Of a DNA stretch of 39,903 bases, positions 1 through 9,652 are shown piece by piece. Position 1 is the stretch's first letter. Each line of letters starts with the position of its first letter. The position numbers and the translations under genes are program-made. Below the pieces are notes generated by a model that was not told where the DNA came from, made no database searches, and was given only the letters and a program-made list of their open reading frames with translations. This stretch comes from Verrucomicrobiota bacterium (lineage in GTDB: Bacteria; Verrucomicrobiota; Verrucomicrobiia; Verrucomicrobiales; Akkermansiaceae). The DNA lies in contig WBXD01000005.1 in the NCBI GenBank assembly GCA_008932935.1, forward strand, positions 1-39,903. Direction: 5' to 3'.

Positions 1-471
1 GTGATGTTTCAGAAGCACATTTACAGTGAAGGTGCCGAGAGAATCATGACTATGCGCGCCGCCGCCGACGATCTTCGCATTGAGTTGCGGCCAATTTCCA
101 TAGCTATACCATGTGCCGGGGTGCAGCATGATGACACCTTTGCCTGTGGCGACGAAATCGAACAGCGCCGTGCGCCACTCCGGCGTATCGAGTCCACCCT
201 TGTTGGCGCTGATGATGGCGACGTCTGCATTCTTGAGCTCGGTGGTGGCGGTCGCGGAGTCCTCTGTGCAATTGACCGAGTAACCGGCAGCTATGAGGAA
301 GGCACTGTCGTAATCTTCAAACCACTTCTTGAAGTCGTGAGAAGATCCTCCAGCGACGATAAGAACCTTGGTCTTGGCGGCTTCCCAGCCCAAGGGTGAG
401 GGTTTGGATGCTTCTTGGGCGACGCAGGTCATCACAGAGGCGCAGACGAGAGAGAGGGCAATATTTTTCAT
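1..471 (-). CDS. ThuA-like domain secreted protein (3' part beyond window)
   Basis: The frame is open from the ATG at 471 to the window edge, so 157 residues are visible and the C-terminus is missing; the ORF track lists only shadows here. The N-terminus is a signal peptide (MKNIALSLVCASVMTCVAQ), so the product is probably exported. It is followed by a flavodoxin/amidotransferase-like start (KVLIVAGGSSHDFKKWF), a strand with ISANKGG and then VIMLHPGTWY. This pattern is typical of the ThuA/trehalose-utilisation-like family, which in PVC bacteria often sits beside PSD1/DUF1501 and Gfo/Idh proteins. ThuA-like proteins are linked to sugar metabolism, but the reaction is not known for this type. 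It is the last visible gene of the minus-strand cluster, 81 bp after the small cytochrome c gene. Family call is fairly sure; function is inferred. Confidence 0.75.
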   Translation of the reverse strand, partial: MKNIALSLVCASVMTCVAQEASKPSPLGWEAAKTKVLIVAGGSSHDFKKWFEDYDSAFLIAAGYSVNCTEDSATATTELKNADVAIISANKGGLDTPEWRTALFDFVATGKGVIMLHPGTWYSYGNWPQLNAKIVGGGAHSHDSLGTFTVNVLLKHH

Positions 472-552
472 GGGCGGAGGGAGGCGGTTGCTGATTGTTT
501 GACAGCTAGGAAATTGCTTGTGAGGTGAGGGGCGTTGACGTCAGGTGGGAGC

Positions 553-996
553 TTACTTGGCACCTTGGTCAATCCAAGCGCGGATCAGGCCGATCTGTGC
601 TGGCGTGAGCGGGGGAATCTTGGCTTTGTTGTTCTTGGGAGGCATCCAGTCATCTTCGTCGCCTACGCAAGAAATGCTGGCCACCAGCAGGCTCTCTGCG
701 CTGTGGCCGGGTTCGAGGATTTTGCCATCCTCGCCGCCCTTGAGGATATCCGCCAAGCTATCGAGGCGCAGCTTGGCCTTTTGTTTGTCAGCGCCGTGGC
801 ATTTGGTGCAGGATTTTTCGAAGATTGCCTTGATATCGGCGGTGTAGGTAAGTCCCTGTTTGTCAGAGGCAGGCGGGAGTTTGCTGGCATCGACTTTGGC
901 GCGGGTTGGCTTGTCGTCGGCATGGACAACGAGCGTAGTGGCCACGGTGGCAACGACAGTGAGGATGAGTTTCGGTGAGAAGCGCTTGATTCGCAT
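553..996 (-). CDS. Small exported c-type cytochrome (PSC1-like)
   Basis: This 147-residue protein has a hydrophobic N-terminal signal (LILTVVATVATTLVVHA), which predicts export to the periplasm. A single haem-binding motif, CTKCH, lies in the context IFEKSCTKCHG, followed by KLRLDSLADILKGGEDG, a distal WMPP methionine that may be the sixth haem ligand, and a closing helix ending RAWIDQG. This is the layout of the planctomycete-type cytochrome c domain that occurs alone or fused to DUF1549/DUF1553 proteins. It resembles the N-terminal domain of the giant protein encoded upstream, so it may be a paralogous stand-alone electron carrier for the same process. A 164-bp gap with a hairpin separates it from the DUF1501 gene. 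Confidence 0.85.
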   Translation of the reverse strand: MRIKRFSPKLILTVVATVATTLVVHADDKPTRAKVDASKLPPASDKQGLTYTADIKAIFEKSCTKCHGADKQKAKLRLDSLADILKGGEDGKILEPGHSAESLLVASISCVGDEDDWMPPKNNKAKIPPLTPAQIGLIRAWIDQGAK

Positions 997-1031
997 GGTA
1001 CAGATGGGATGATAAGGGTTCAGATACTAGC

Positions 1032-1049
1032 AGTTTGCAGAGGCAAACT
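1032..1049. other. Perfect 7-bp stem-loop between DUF1501 and cytochrome genes
   Basis: AGTTTGC and GCAAACT form a perfect 7-bp stem around a 4-nt AGAG loop. No T-run follows on either strand, so it is not a standard intrinsic terminator. It could stabilise or process the polycistronic minus-strand transcript in the otherwise empty gap. Confidence 0.5.
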
Positions 1050-1160
1050 AGGACGCAGAGTCAACATGAGATCTTGCAGGGATGCCTGGATTTTTTCAGC
1101 ACATATTGAATTTTGCCTCTCCAGGACACGGGGCATAGGATAGCGGCGCAATGCGATGAT

Positions 1161-2639
1161 TCAGGCGAAGAGGCGGGTTACGGCTTCCGCCTTGACGAGC
1201 TCCCGGGGCTGGTTGAGATGATTCATCACCATGGTCGCCGGATCGATGCCGAATGCATGATAGATGGTGGCGAGCAACTCCGCGGGGTGGACGGGCTCTT
1301 CGATAGGGGCGGAGCCGGTTTTATCGGAGGCACCGTGGATGTAGCCGCGCTTGATCCCTGCACCGGCGATGCATGCTGTATAACAATACGGCCAGTGGTC
1401 GCGGCCATCAGCACTGTTGCCGTTGCCGGAGGTGCTGAGTCCCTTCTGCGGGCTGCGTCCGAATTCTCCGACTGCTACGACGAGTGTCTCTGCGAGCAGT
1501 CCGCGGGAATCCAAGTCGTCGATGAGGGCGGAGAGACCGGCATCGAGCATCGGCCCGGACTGGTTTTTCATGCGCTTGGTCAGGTCGATGTGATGATCCC
1601 ATGAGTGGTTGTCGGAGTTGGCAACTTTCGGCCAGATGATCTCGACAACCTTAGTGCCAGCTTCGATGAGGCGGCGGGCGAGCAGGCAGCTTTGGCCGAA
1701 GGTATTGCGCCCGTAGTCGTCGCGAATTTTGTCGGGCTCGTCGTTGAGAGCGAAGGCATCGCGGGCGCGGCCGGAAACGATGAGTTCGAGGGCGCGGGTG
1801 TAATGTTCGTCGAGCTTGTAACTCGCTACGGCCTTGTCGATGTCTGGCATCCGGGCGTCGATGGCATCGCGCAGCAGGGCGCGGCGGCGGAGGCGGGCGG
1901 AGAAAACATCCGGGCGGAGTTGGAGGTCATCGATATTGATGCGCGACATTTTTTCCATATCCATATCATCGCCTGGCGGATAGAGCGTGTAGGGATCGAA
2001 GGACTTGCCGAGAAAGCCACTGGCACCGCCCTTGCCGATGACGTTGCTCTCTTGGAGCGGGCGCGGCAGCATAACGAAGGGCAGCATGGGCTCGTCGGAG
2101 GGACGGAGGCGCACGATGTTGGATCCAAAGTTAGGAAAGTCCTTGGGGCTGGGCGGTTCCAGCTGGCCGGAGGGGCTGACCTTGTCGGTGGTGTAGCCGG
2201 TCATCATTTGATAGATAGCGGCGGTATGGTTGAAAAGTCCGTTAGGGCTATAGGACATTGACCGGATCATGGTCATTTTGTCATTGATTTTGGCGAGCCG
2301 GGGCAGGATTTCGGTGAAATGGACGCCGGGGATTTTGGTAGGGATGGTCTTGAATGCGGAGCGGACGTTGTCGGGCACGTCTTCCTTGGGATCCCAGAGG
2401 TCGAGGTGGCTGGGCCCGCCTTGCAGATAGACTAGGATGACGCTTTTTGCCTTGCCCCATCCGGGAGCGGCAGCGGCGGGCTTGGCGGCGGATTGGGCGG
2501 TGAGAGCTTGGATCTGGAAGATTGAGCCGAGGGTGAGTCCTAACATGCCTGAGCCCCCGACGCGGAGGAAGTCTCGGCGACTGGGGTTGAGCAGTGGATC
2601 ACAAAGATCCTTGGAGGAAGGGCCGGCGATGCGGAACAT
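1161..2639 (-). CDS. DUF1501 domain protein, Tat-exported
   Basis: The 492-residue protein begins with the usual DUF1501 leader, a short polar stretch followed by [19 protein letters not shown]. This is a twin-arginine signal, so the protein is probably exported folded. The body carries family hallmarks: [19 protein letters not shown] near residue 68, then [18 protein letters not shown], and a C-terminal half with the sulfatase/alkaline-phosphatase-like segment [10 protein letters not shown] and [12 protein letters not shown]1501 proteins are distantly related to sulfatases and are encoded next to PSD1-type (DUF1549/DUF1553) proteins in Planctomycetes and Verrucomicrobia; their substrate is not established. 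It starts 45 bp downstream of the giant PSD1 gene on the same strand, so co-transcription is likely. Length is normal for the family. Confidence 0.92.
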   Translation of the reverse strand: MFRIAGPSSKDLCDPLLNPSRRDFLRVGGSGMLGLTLGSIFQIQALTAQSAAKPAAAAPGWGKAKSVILVYLQGGPSHLDLWDPKEDVPDNVRSAFKTIPTKIPGVHFTEILPRLAKINDKMTMIRSMSYSPNGLFNHTAAIYQMMTGYTTDKVSPSGQLEPPSPKDFPNFGSNIVRLRPSDEPMLPFVMLPRPLQESNVIGKGGASGFLGKSFDPYTLYPPGDDMDMEKMSRINIDDLQLRPDVFSARLRRRALLRDAIDARMPDIDKAVASYKLDEHYTRALELIVSGRARDAFALNDEPDKIRDDYGRNTFGQSCLLARRLIEAGTKVVEIIWPKVANSDNHSWDHHIDLTKRMKNQSGPMLDAGLSALIDDLDSRGLLAETLVVAVGEFGRSPQKGLSTSGNGNSADGRDHWPYCYTACIAGAGIKRGYIHGASDKTGSAPIEEPVHPAELLATIYHAFGIDPATMVMNHLNQPRELVKAEAVTRLFA

Positions 2640-2684
2640 GATGCGATGGGATCGGGTTGGGCGGAAAGTTGGCTGGCCGCGAGT

Positions 2685-5600
2685 TTAGTAATTGAACAGG
2701 AAAGCGGGGCTGTTGATCAAGGCCCAGGTGAGGTCTTGGGCGGCAGTGAGGCGGGGGTTGGCGGCTTGGGCGGTACTGAGGGCCACATCACGCTCGAGGC
2801 TGGCGAGGCGCGGTGAAACGGGGGCCAAGGCCAGGAGTTTGTCAAGGGATTCGCGGGCGGCCTTGAGGTCGGCGGGTTCGGCAAGCGGAGATTTGGCTTC
2901 GGCGAGATCGCTCTGGAGGCGGTGGAGTTGGGGATCGGTGGAGCGGAAGTAGTCGGTGAGAAGTTTCGTCTGTTCGGGGTTGCGATGGTCTGAGGGGACG
3001 GCGAGGGCGGCGGCGATGGGGGCGGCGAGTCCGAGGTGGTGGGGGCGAGGATCGGAGGTGATAGAGAGGCGGAATTTGCCCAGTGAGTGATTGCCTTCTT
3101 GAAACTGCTGGCTGAGGAGGATCTTGAGTCGGGTGCCGCCAGCCGAGCCGATATTCTCCTTGGTTTCGAAGAGGGCGGTGTGGTCTTTTCCCAGTTCGGG
3201 ACTGAGTGCCCAGCCGATATTTGGATCTACTGCGTGGCCATCGACCAAGGTCTTGACGTCATAACCTGCCTGACTGAAATCTGCCTGTGCGTTCTGGAGG
3301 ACGACGGGTCGAAGTGGGTCGTTTTGCGACTTGGGTGCGGCGCTGAGGGTGAATTCTGACAGCACGATATTGCCATCGGGACCGCGCCCCGGACCTTTGG
3401 CGGGGAGTTTCTCGTCGGCGAGGGCTTCGAGGCGGATGCCGGTGATGGCCGTCAGGTCGGTATCCGCGAGCAGCGAGTATGCGGTCTTACCGTTAGGTCC
3501 GCTGACAAAGATCGAGCCATCGTCCAAGGCATCGAGTTTTGCAGCGTTAGAGGCAGTCATTTCGGTGAATTTGAGAATCGTCCAAGTCGTACCGAAGTGC
3601 CCGGCCTTCTCCCACTCCACCATCCTTGCGGGCAGGTTGTTCTCCCAGCTGGCGATTTCGGCGCTTAGTGATGCGGTTTTCAGGCGTTTGGCATTGTCAA
3701 TTTCCACCTTGAGATCGGTCCAGGCCTTGGACGCATCTGCTAGAATGGAGTGGGCTTTGGAGATGGTCTCGGCGCGGGCGGCGATGGCGGTTTTGACCTC
3801 GGGAGTGAGTTTGTCGCGGAATGCCTGGAGCGAGGAAGCCAGCTTGGAGTGTTCGGCAGGGATGGCGTGGATGGTAGCGACGCCGGCTTGGATTTCCTGG
3901 GAGGTGGCGGGGCGGTTGAGGATGCGGATAAAGAGTTCATCGACAAGTTTGGCGTCGTCCATATCGGATGAGGCCAGCTTGCTGATGACGTTGGCTGGAT
4001 CGCTGATGGCATCGCCCACGGTGGGGCCGCTGACCAGCGCCATGATGGGACCGAGTTCGAGTGAGGATACCCGCTCGCACTCGCAGGCACTTTCGCGCGG
4101 CGGGCGGCCTAGATTGCCGAGGAAGCCATCGGGCAGAGTGATGCCGGAATCGGGAAGGGCTACAGCGCGGGTACCGACTTCGACGCCCGGAAAGTGCGAT
4201 TTGGCCCCGGTAGTGGTGTAGATGGAATCGAAAAGCACCTCGGCGGGCAAGCGCCGTGCGATGGCGTGGGAGAAATTGATGGTGTCGTCCTGGTTCCATT
4301 TATTCGTGCGCACCGCGAGTTGATAGGTGCGGGATTTGCAGATGGTCCGGAACAGATGTCGGACGTCGAACTGGTGCCCGGTGAACTGTGAGGTCAACCA
4401 GTCGAGCAATTCCGGATTGGAGGCCGGGTTGCCGGCGCGGATGTCGTCGATGGGTTGGATGATGCCGATGCCGAACAGGTATCCCCAGATGCGGTTAGCG
4501 TAGGAACGGGCGAAGAGCGGGTTTTCAGCCGCAGTGATCCAGCTGGCGAGTTGTTCGCGGCGGGTGGAGTTATTCGCATCCGGGTGGGTGACCGGATAGG
4601 GGAACCCTGGGGCGACGATTTCGCCGGTGCGTTCGTGTTTTTGTTCTCCGTCGGGGTTATCGACGACGATCTCAAAGAGGGGTTTGCCTTCCTCAACCTC
4701 TGTCTTGCCGATCTGATTGTTGCCGGAGGCCGGATCTTTTTTCAAACCGGTGCGGGCAAAAAAGGCGGCAGTTTGAAAATATTGGTTCTGGGTCCAGCGT
4801 TCGAAGGGATGGTCGTGGCACTTGTTGCAGTTGAAGCGGGTGGCGAGGAAGAGGTGGGTGGTATTTTCCATCGCAGTTTCCGGAGTGCGGAGGATCTTGA
4901 AGTAGGAAGCGGCGGGATTATCCTTGTTAGATCCGGTAGCGGTGAGGATTTTACTGACGAATTGATCGTAGCGGGTGTTGTTGGACACCTCGGTGTGAAT
5001 CCAGTCGTGCAGCGACTTGGCACCTTCGGGACTGAGAAACTTGCCGTTAGCCTGTAGCAGGTCGGCCCATTTGTTAGTCCAGAATTCGATAAAATCGGGC
5101 GAGCCGACGAGTTGCTCGATGAGTTCATCGCGTTTGACGCGGGACTCACGGGGGTCGGCGATGAAAGCGCGGACGGCCTCTGGGGTGGGTGGCAGTCCGG
5201 TGAGGTCGAGGCGCACGCGGCGCAGGAATTCGGTATCTTCCGCCAGGCCGGATGGCAGGATTTTCATTCGCTGCCACTTGGCGGCGGCGAGCCCGTCGAT
5301 CTCATTGAAGCTTGGGGGAGCTTGCCACTCGAAACCCGATCGGTCGCCCATGACGGTTAGGGTGGTTGATGCGTAGGCACCTTCATAGCGTGCGAGCACT
5401 GGGGCTTCGCCGCGGCGGAGGGTTGAGACGAGGGCGAATTTATCGGTCTCTGCGACTTCGGGGTTGCTGATCTCGAGGAAGGCCTCGGCAGTGACGTCGC
5501 GTTGCCTGCCATCCGCATCGGTGGCGATCACGCAGAACTGCTGGCGGCCGCCGATGGTTTCAACCACCGGGTTTTTCGGGCTAATTGCAATGGATGCCAC

Positions 5601-7832
5601 CTTCTTCGTGGCGGGATCGAGGGTGGCGCCTTGGGCAATCCAATCGCGGATCGCCTGATAGTCAATCGAGCCGACGGTCATGCGCTGGCCGCCTTCATGG
5701 GGGACCGCGGCGGTAGCTTTGAGCAGCATGAGCGAATCGTCGGGCGAGGCGAGGTTGGTCCTGCGCGAGGCGTGGTCATCGGTGAAGGCGCGCACGTCGA
5801 AGATGGGGTCATAGCCGCGGAGGGAGAGTTTGAAGCCATTTTTGCCATCCTTGGAGCCGTGGCAGGTGCCGGCGCTGCAGCCGAGGGCAGCGATCACCGG
5901 GGTGACATCGCGGATCCAATCTGGCGCGGCGGTGGTCCCAAAGCCGGACACCTTGACGGGCACCTTGGCTTGGAAACCGCTCAAGCGAACGGACAGTTCG
6001 GCCGTTCCATCGGCGGTGGGTCTAGCGAGTCCGCGTTTGGAAATTGCGAGCAGAGGGGCGGATAGGGACCAGCTGACCTGACGGGTGACGTCAGCAGTTT
6101 CGCCGTTGTCAAAGCGAGCGGTGACAAGGATCTGGCGATAGGAGTGAGGGGAATCCAGCGCGATGTCCAGAGGCAAAACCGAGATGCCAGCGAGTGTTCG
6201 TCCTGCAGGCAGCGCTTCCGCATCGATGGCTGGGAAGGGCTTGCCGGTGGCGGCGAGATCTGCGTTGATGGCTGCTGCCCCGGGCTTGGCGACCAGCGCG
6301 GGTACATCCTGCGGGCGGGTGAGAGCCACTGGGATGAACGAGCTTGCGAGCTTGCCGGTTTCCACGTCGATGATGCGCACGACGCCGTCCTGGCCTGCGG
6401 CAGCGATTTTTGACCCATCCGGCGAAAATCGCAGTGCGAAGATCGGCGTGTCGAAATCAAGCCCTTGCAGGCGCTCGGTTCCTTCCGTTAGATACTGCTC
6501 GACGCGGGCGTTTTGCTCGGCAGAGCGTTCGGGAGTGGGCTTGTCGAAAATGCCTCTCACATCAGCTGGCAGGGCGGTGTCGAACTCGGATCTAAAAATG
6601 TGGAGAGCGCCCTTGCCGTTGAGGCTGGAGGCCGCGGCGACGCGCTTGCCGTCGGGGCGGTAAGCCACCGACCAGATGCGGCCGGGCATGCTGGGGAATT
6701 TTCGGATGAGGTTTGAGTTATCGCCGATTTTCCGCTCGGTGATGCGGAATACGCGATAGATCTGGGGGATGCCATCGGAGCCGCCGACGAGGATTTCGTC
6801 GCGGGCGGGGTGTTTGGCGACGGAGGCGAGGCCGCCCTTGAGGGCGCCCGGGGTGATCGAGGTGATGTTGTCGACGAAGCGTTCTTCATCGACCTTGGTG
6901 AGTTTGGCGGTCTGATCGCGGCCGGAGGAAATCAGATGGGTGCCATCGGTGGAGAACACGGTATCGAGCACCCAATCGCCATGCGATCCCATGAATAACA
7001 CCTGCTTGCCGGATTTTGCATCGATCACTCGGGCGGTTTTGTCAGCGCAGCCGAAGGCGATTTTGGAGCCATCTGGCGACCATGAGGCACCGTAAACAGT
7101 ATCGAAGGTGATGGGGACGGAGAGTTCGAGTTTGCGTTTTTCCACGTTCCAAACCTGCACCTCTCCCATCCGGCCAACCAAGCCACCGGTGACGGCCAAG
7201 CGGCTGCCATCCGGCGAAAATCTCACCGATTCAATCCGGTCCGATAAACCCACCAGTCGTGCCAAGGGAGTGGGGGTGCCGCTGGGGTCGATTTTCTGAA
7301 GGATGACCTCATGGAATCCGGAGATGGCCAGCAGGGTGCCATCCGGGGAATAATCGAGGGACGTGATGACCGGCGGCCGCCAATAGCTGGGGGGATGTTC
7401 GGAATCGTAGCGTTGGCGGACGTTGGGCGGCGTGTCATCGTGCGCCCCTTCGGCGATCCATTTGCGGATCCGCTCGATTTCTGCGGTGGCGAGTGGTTTA
7501 CCAAGTTTCGGCATCTCGACCTCGCCGGCCGCGTCTGGTGTGATTTGTTCGAGCAGGTGGCTCTTCTCGGGCTGTCCCGGAACGATGGCCCCAGCAGTCT
7601 TGCCCCCGGCTAGAAGTTTGTCAAACGCGGTCATTACGTACTCGCCCTTTGCCTTGGCCGGTTGATGGCAGCCATGGCAATTGGCCTGCAAGATCGGCAG
7701 CACCTCCTCATAGTAGGAAACCGCTTGATTCGGCGAGCGCGGCGGCTTGGCCCCGGGAGCGGCTGCGAAAAGCGGACTCGCGGCGATGAACCACAGAGCT
7801 GACGCGGCAAGGGTTTTAGGGAAAATAACCAT
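2685..7832 (-). CDS. Giant secreted cytochrome c / WD40 / Ig-like / DUF1549-DUF1553 protein
   Basis: This 1715-residue protein starts with a signal peptide (about residues 1-24). A PSC1 cytochrome domain follows, with haem motif CHGCH at 52-56. WD40-type repeats run over about 155-500, marked by recurring SPDG. An Ig-like/BIG2-like region (about 545-632) precedes a segment with CSAGTCHG at about 652-659 and a conserved GFKLSLRGYD. A second Ig-like stretch (about 745-830), DUF1549 (about 845-1060, containing CNKCHDHPFERW near 1002) and DUF1553 (from about 1085) follow. The C-terminal third has helical, coiled-coil-like segments and ends with the family-type ALINSPAFLFNY. The family is widespread in PVC bacteria and is proposed, not proven, to act in periplasmic polysaccharide or small-molecule breakdown with electron transfer. 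It heads the cluster with DUF1501, cytochrome and ThuA genes. Domain calls are firm; function is inference. Confidence 0.93.
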   Translation of the reverse strand: MVIFPKTLAASALWFIAASPLFAAAPGAKPPRSPNQAVSYYEEVLPILQANCHGCHQPAKAKGEYVMTAFDKLLAGGKTAGAIVPGQPEKSHLLEQITPDAAGEVEMPKLGKPLATAEIERIRKWIAEGAHDDTPPNVRQRYDSEHPPSYWRPPVITSLDYSPDGTLLAISGFHEVILQKIDPSGTPTPLARLVGLSDRIESVRFSPDGSRLAVTGGLVGRMGEVQVWNVEKRKLELSVPITFDTVYGASWSPDGSKIAFGCADKTARVIDAKSGKQVLFMGSHGDWVLDTVFSTDGTHLISSGRDQTAKLTKVDEERFVDNITSITPGALKGGLASVAKHPARDEILVGGSDGIPQIYRVFRITERKIGDNSNLIRKFPSMPGRIWSVAYRPDGKRVAAASSLNGKGALHIFRSEFDTALPADVRGIFDKPTPERSAEQNARVEQYLTEGTERLQGLDFDTPIFALRFSPDGSKIAAAGQDGVVRIIDVETGKLASSFIPVALTRPQDVPALVAKPGAAAINADLAATGKPFPAIDAEALPAGRTLAGISVLPLDIALDSPHSYRQILVTARFDNGETADVTRQVSWSLSAPLLAISKRGLARPTADGTAELSVRLSGFQAKVPVKVSGFGTTAAPDWIRDVTPVIAALGCSAGTCHGSKDGKNGFKLSLRGYDPIFDVRAFTDDHASRRTNLASPDDSLMLLKATAAVPHEGGQRMTVGSIDYQAIRDWIAQGATLDPATKKVASIAISPKNPVVETIGGRQQFCVIATDADGRQRDVTAEAFLEISNPEVAETDKFALVSTLRRGEAPVLARYEGAYASTTLTVMGDRSGFEWQAPPSFNEIDGLAAAKWQRMKILPSGLAEDTEFLRRVRLDLTGLPPTPEAVRAFIADPRESRVKRDELIEQLVGSPDFIEFWTNKWADLLQANGKFLSPEGAKSLHDWIHTEVSNNTRYDQFVSKILTATGSNKDNPAASYFKILRTPETAMENTTHLFLATRFNCNKCHDHPFERWTQNQYFQTAAFFARTGLKKDPASGNNQIGKTEVEEGKPLFEIVVDNPDGEQKHERTGEIVAPGFPYPVTHPDANNSTRREQLASWITAAENPLFARSYANRIWGYLFGIGIIQPIDDIRAGNPASNPELLDWLTSQFTGHQFDVRHLFRTICKSRTYQLAVRTNKWNQDDTINFSHAIARRLPAEVLFDSIYTTTGAKSHFPGVEVGTRAVALPDSGITLPDGFLGNLGRPPRESACECERVSSLELGPIMALVSGPTVGDAISDPANVISKLASSDMDDAKLVDELFIRILNRPATSQEIQAGVATIHAIPAEHSKLASSLQAFRDKLTPEVKTAIAARAETISKAHSILADASKAWTDLKVEIDNAKRLKTASLSAEIASWENNLPARMVEWEKAGHFGTTWTILKFTEMTASNAAKLDALDDGSIFVSGPNGKTAYSLLADTDLTAITGIRLEALADEKLPAKGPGRGPDGNIVLSEFTLSAAPKSQNDPLRPVVLQNAQADFSQAGYDVKTLVDGHAVDPNIGWALSPELGKDHTALFETKENIGSAGGTRLKILLSQQFQEGNHSLGKFRLSITSDPRPHHLGLAAPIAAALAVPSDHRNPEQTKLLTDYFRSTDPQLHRLQSDLAEAKSPLAEPADLKAARESLDKLLALAPVSPRLASLERDVALSTAQAANPRLTAAQDLTWALINSPAFLFNY

Positions 7833-7896
7833 GAATTCTAAGGTTTTAGGGCATAGTTTACGCGGGTAGACTCACCCCTGAATATGCAAAGTCGAG

Positions 7897-7920
7897 AAAA
7901 AAGCAAGCTCAGGCTTATGC
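7897..7920 (-). terminator. Duplicated argG terminator (copy 2)
   Basis: This is the identical copy of the hairpin and T-run created by the 76-bp tandem duplication. It would give argG a back-up terminator before the start region of the giant PSD1 gene on the same strand. Confidence 0.5.
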
Positions 7921-7972
7921 AACGCGGGTTATTTGCGCTGTCTGGCGCTGGCCTTGAATATGCAAAGTCGAG

Positions 7973-7996
7973 AAAAAAGCAAGCTCAGGCTTATGC
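7973..7996 (-). terminator. Putative intrinsic terminator of argG (copy 1)
   Basis: Read on the minus strand just after the argG stop, GCATAAGC-CTGA-GCTTGC forms a stem with a 2-nt bulge and is followed by TTTTTT. The order of stem then U-run fits a Rho-independent terminator for argG. The stem is short, so strength is uncertain. Confidence 0.55.
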
Positions 7997-8004
7997 AACG
8001 CGGG

Positions 8005-9288
8005 TTATTTGCGCTGTCTGGCGCTGGCCTTGAGGCGCAGGGCGTTGAGGGCGATGAAGCCGGTGGCGTCGTCCTGATTGTAAGCGGCTTCCTGGCCGCC
8101 TTCCATGGTAGCGATGGCTTCAGAGTAGAGGCTGTGGGGCGAGCGGCGGCCGGCGTTCATGATATTGCCCTTGTAGAGTTTGAGGCGTACCTCGCCGGAG
8201 ACGGTTTGCTGGGTGTGGCTCACCAGCGCCTGGATCGCCTCGCGCTCAGGGGCAAACCAAAACCCGTTATAAACAAGCTGGGCGTATTTGGGAATGAGCG
8301 TGTCGCGGACGTGCATCGCCTCGCGGTCAACGGTAAGCGCTTCGAGGTCGCGGTGCGCCGCTAACAAAATGGTGCCACCCGGGGTCTCATAGACGCCGCG
8401 GCTTTTCATGCCGACGAAGCGGTTTTCGACGATATCGATGCGGCCGACGCCGTGTTTGCCGCCCAGCGAGTTGAGCACGCGCATGATGCCGTAGGGTGTG
8501 AGCAACGTGTAGCCATCGCGCTCGCCGAGCACTTGGAAGTCGCCGAGGCTGGTGATGAGGGCGGCGAGACCGTCGACCTGGAGGCCGATGGCGTTGCCCT
8601 TGGCGAAGAGGATTTGGACGTACTGGGCTTGGTCTGGCGCGGCCTCCGGTGAAGTGGATAGAACATACATCTCGTCGTCAGCGGGAGTAGTGGCATCGTA
8701 CCACGGGTCTTCCAACATACCGGCTTCGAAGGAAATGTGCAGCAGGTTGCGGTCCATCGAGTAGGGTTTTTTCATCGACGCCTTGATCGGGATGGCGTTG
8801 GCCTCGGCGTAGGCGATCATTTCGGCGCGGCCGGGGAACTGGGCGCGGAATGAGGCATCGCGCCAAGGAGCGATGCACTTGAGTTGCGGGGCGAGGGTGG
8901 CGGCGGAGAGTTCGAAGCGCACTTGGTCGTTGCCCTTGCCGGTGGCACCGTGGGCGATGGCATCGGCCCCTTCGGCCAGCGCCACGTCGAGCATCCCCTT
9001 GGTGATGCAGGGCCGGGCAATCGAGGTGCCCAGCAGGTAGCGACCCTCGTAAAGCGCGTTGGCCTGGAGCATCGGAAAAATGTAGTCGCGGGCGAATTCC
9101 TCCTTCAAATCCCCGAGAAAATACTTCGAGGCCCCGGTACTCAGCGCCTTGGCTTCCAGGCCGTCCAATTCATCGGCCTGGCCGACGTCGGCGCAATACG
9201 CGATAATCTCAGCGGAATATTTTTCCTTGAGCCACTTGAGCAGGACGGAGGTATCGAGACCACCGGAATAGGCGACGAGAATTTTCAT
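8005..9288 (-). CDS. argG: Argininosuccinate synthase
   Basis: The enzyme joins citrulline and aspartate with ATP to form argininosuccinate, the penultimate step of arginine synthesis in the cytoplasm. The N-terminus [20 protein letters not shown] holds the ATP-binding SGGLDTS loop. Further family segments are [30 protein letters not shown] and the late [24 protein letters not shown] place the start at the ATG at 9288 (427 residues) because the extra five residues in the track start from TTG and precede the conserved MKI. There is no clear Shine-Dalgarno sequence. It appears monocistronic, with a putative terminator right after the stop and a repeat element upstream. The 3' end is duplicated (see repeat). 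Confidence 0.97.
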   Translation of the reverse strand: MKILVAYSGGLDTSVLLKWLKEKYSAEIIAYCADVGQADELDGLEAKALSTGASKYFLGDLKEEFARDYIFPMLQANALYEGRYLLGTSIARPCITKGMLDVALAEGADAIAHGATGKGNDQVRFELSAATLAPQLKCIAPWRDASFRAQFPGRAEMIAYAEANAIPIKASMKKPYSMDRNLLHISFEAGMLEDPWYDATTPADDEMYVLSTSPEAAPDQAQYVQILFAKGNAIGLQVDGLAALITSLGDFQVLGERDGYTLLTPYGIMRVLNSLGGKHGVGRIDIVENRFVGMKSRGVYETPGGTILLAAHRDLEALTVDREAMHVRDTLIPKYAQLVYNGFWFAPEREAIQALVSHTQQTVSGEVRLKLYKGNIMNAGRRSPHSLYSEAIATMEGGQEAAYNQDDATGFIALNALRLKASARQRK

Positions 9289-9459
9289 GTTGCGCGGAGG
9301 CAAGCAGGAAGCCGGGCCGCGGGCAAGCGGGAAGAAGGAAAAGGTGAAAAATCCGGGAGTGGCTTGGAGTGTGGCAGGGCAAAGGGGGGCCGCAAAGGCG
9401 GGGGAGGCGTCTCAGTGTGGGACACACTAGGCCCTATATCGGAGTGTGACCTCTCAAAC

Positions 9460-9649
9460 CATCTCTAAGAAATAATGTGACAAAATGGCAAGCGGGGCCA
9501 TGGGTCTGAAAGTCGAAGGTCTGAAAGTCGAAGGTCTGAAAGTCTAAAGTTGCAAAGTCGCGAATTCTGAGCTGACCTTCGACTTTAGACTTTGAGACGC
9601 TTTCTGCACGGGCCGTAACACTCCAGCGTCGCCTTCATTCTTAGAGATG
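9460..9649. mobile_element. MITE-like element with 12-bp terminal inverted repeats
   Basis: CATCTCTAAGAA at 9460-9471 is matched perfectly in inverse orientation by TTCTTAGAGATG at 9638-9649. Between them lie about three tandem copies of a 15-mer (GTCTGAAAGTCGAAG, 9504-9548), then a near-perfect inverted copy of that unit at about 9575-9590. The element could fold into one long hairpin. It has no coding capacity and stops three bases short of the stop codon of the next minus-strand gene. This pattern suggests a small non-autonomous mobile element. No target-site duplication is obvious. The rest of the argG upstream gap (9289-9459) holds only a small AGTGTG-GGA-CACACT hairpin at 9414-9428. Confidence 0.6.
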
Positions 9650-9652
9650 TCC

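Larger units (their letters stand above)
7879..8033. repeat. 76-bp tandem duplication covering the argG 3' end
   Basis: Positions 7879-7957 match 7955-8033 base for base with period 76. The right copy holds the last codons and TAA of argG plus its presumed terminator. The left copy is an extra, untranslated duplicate of the same coding tail and terminator. The two copies appear identical, so the duplication looks recent or is being homogenised. An assembly artefact cannot be excluded from sequence alone. Confidence 0.95.

Noticed and set aside
3331-4221. 296-residue plus-strand ORF
   Set aside because: It is a shadow of the giant DUF1549/DUF1553 gene, whose domains are unambiguous on the other strand.
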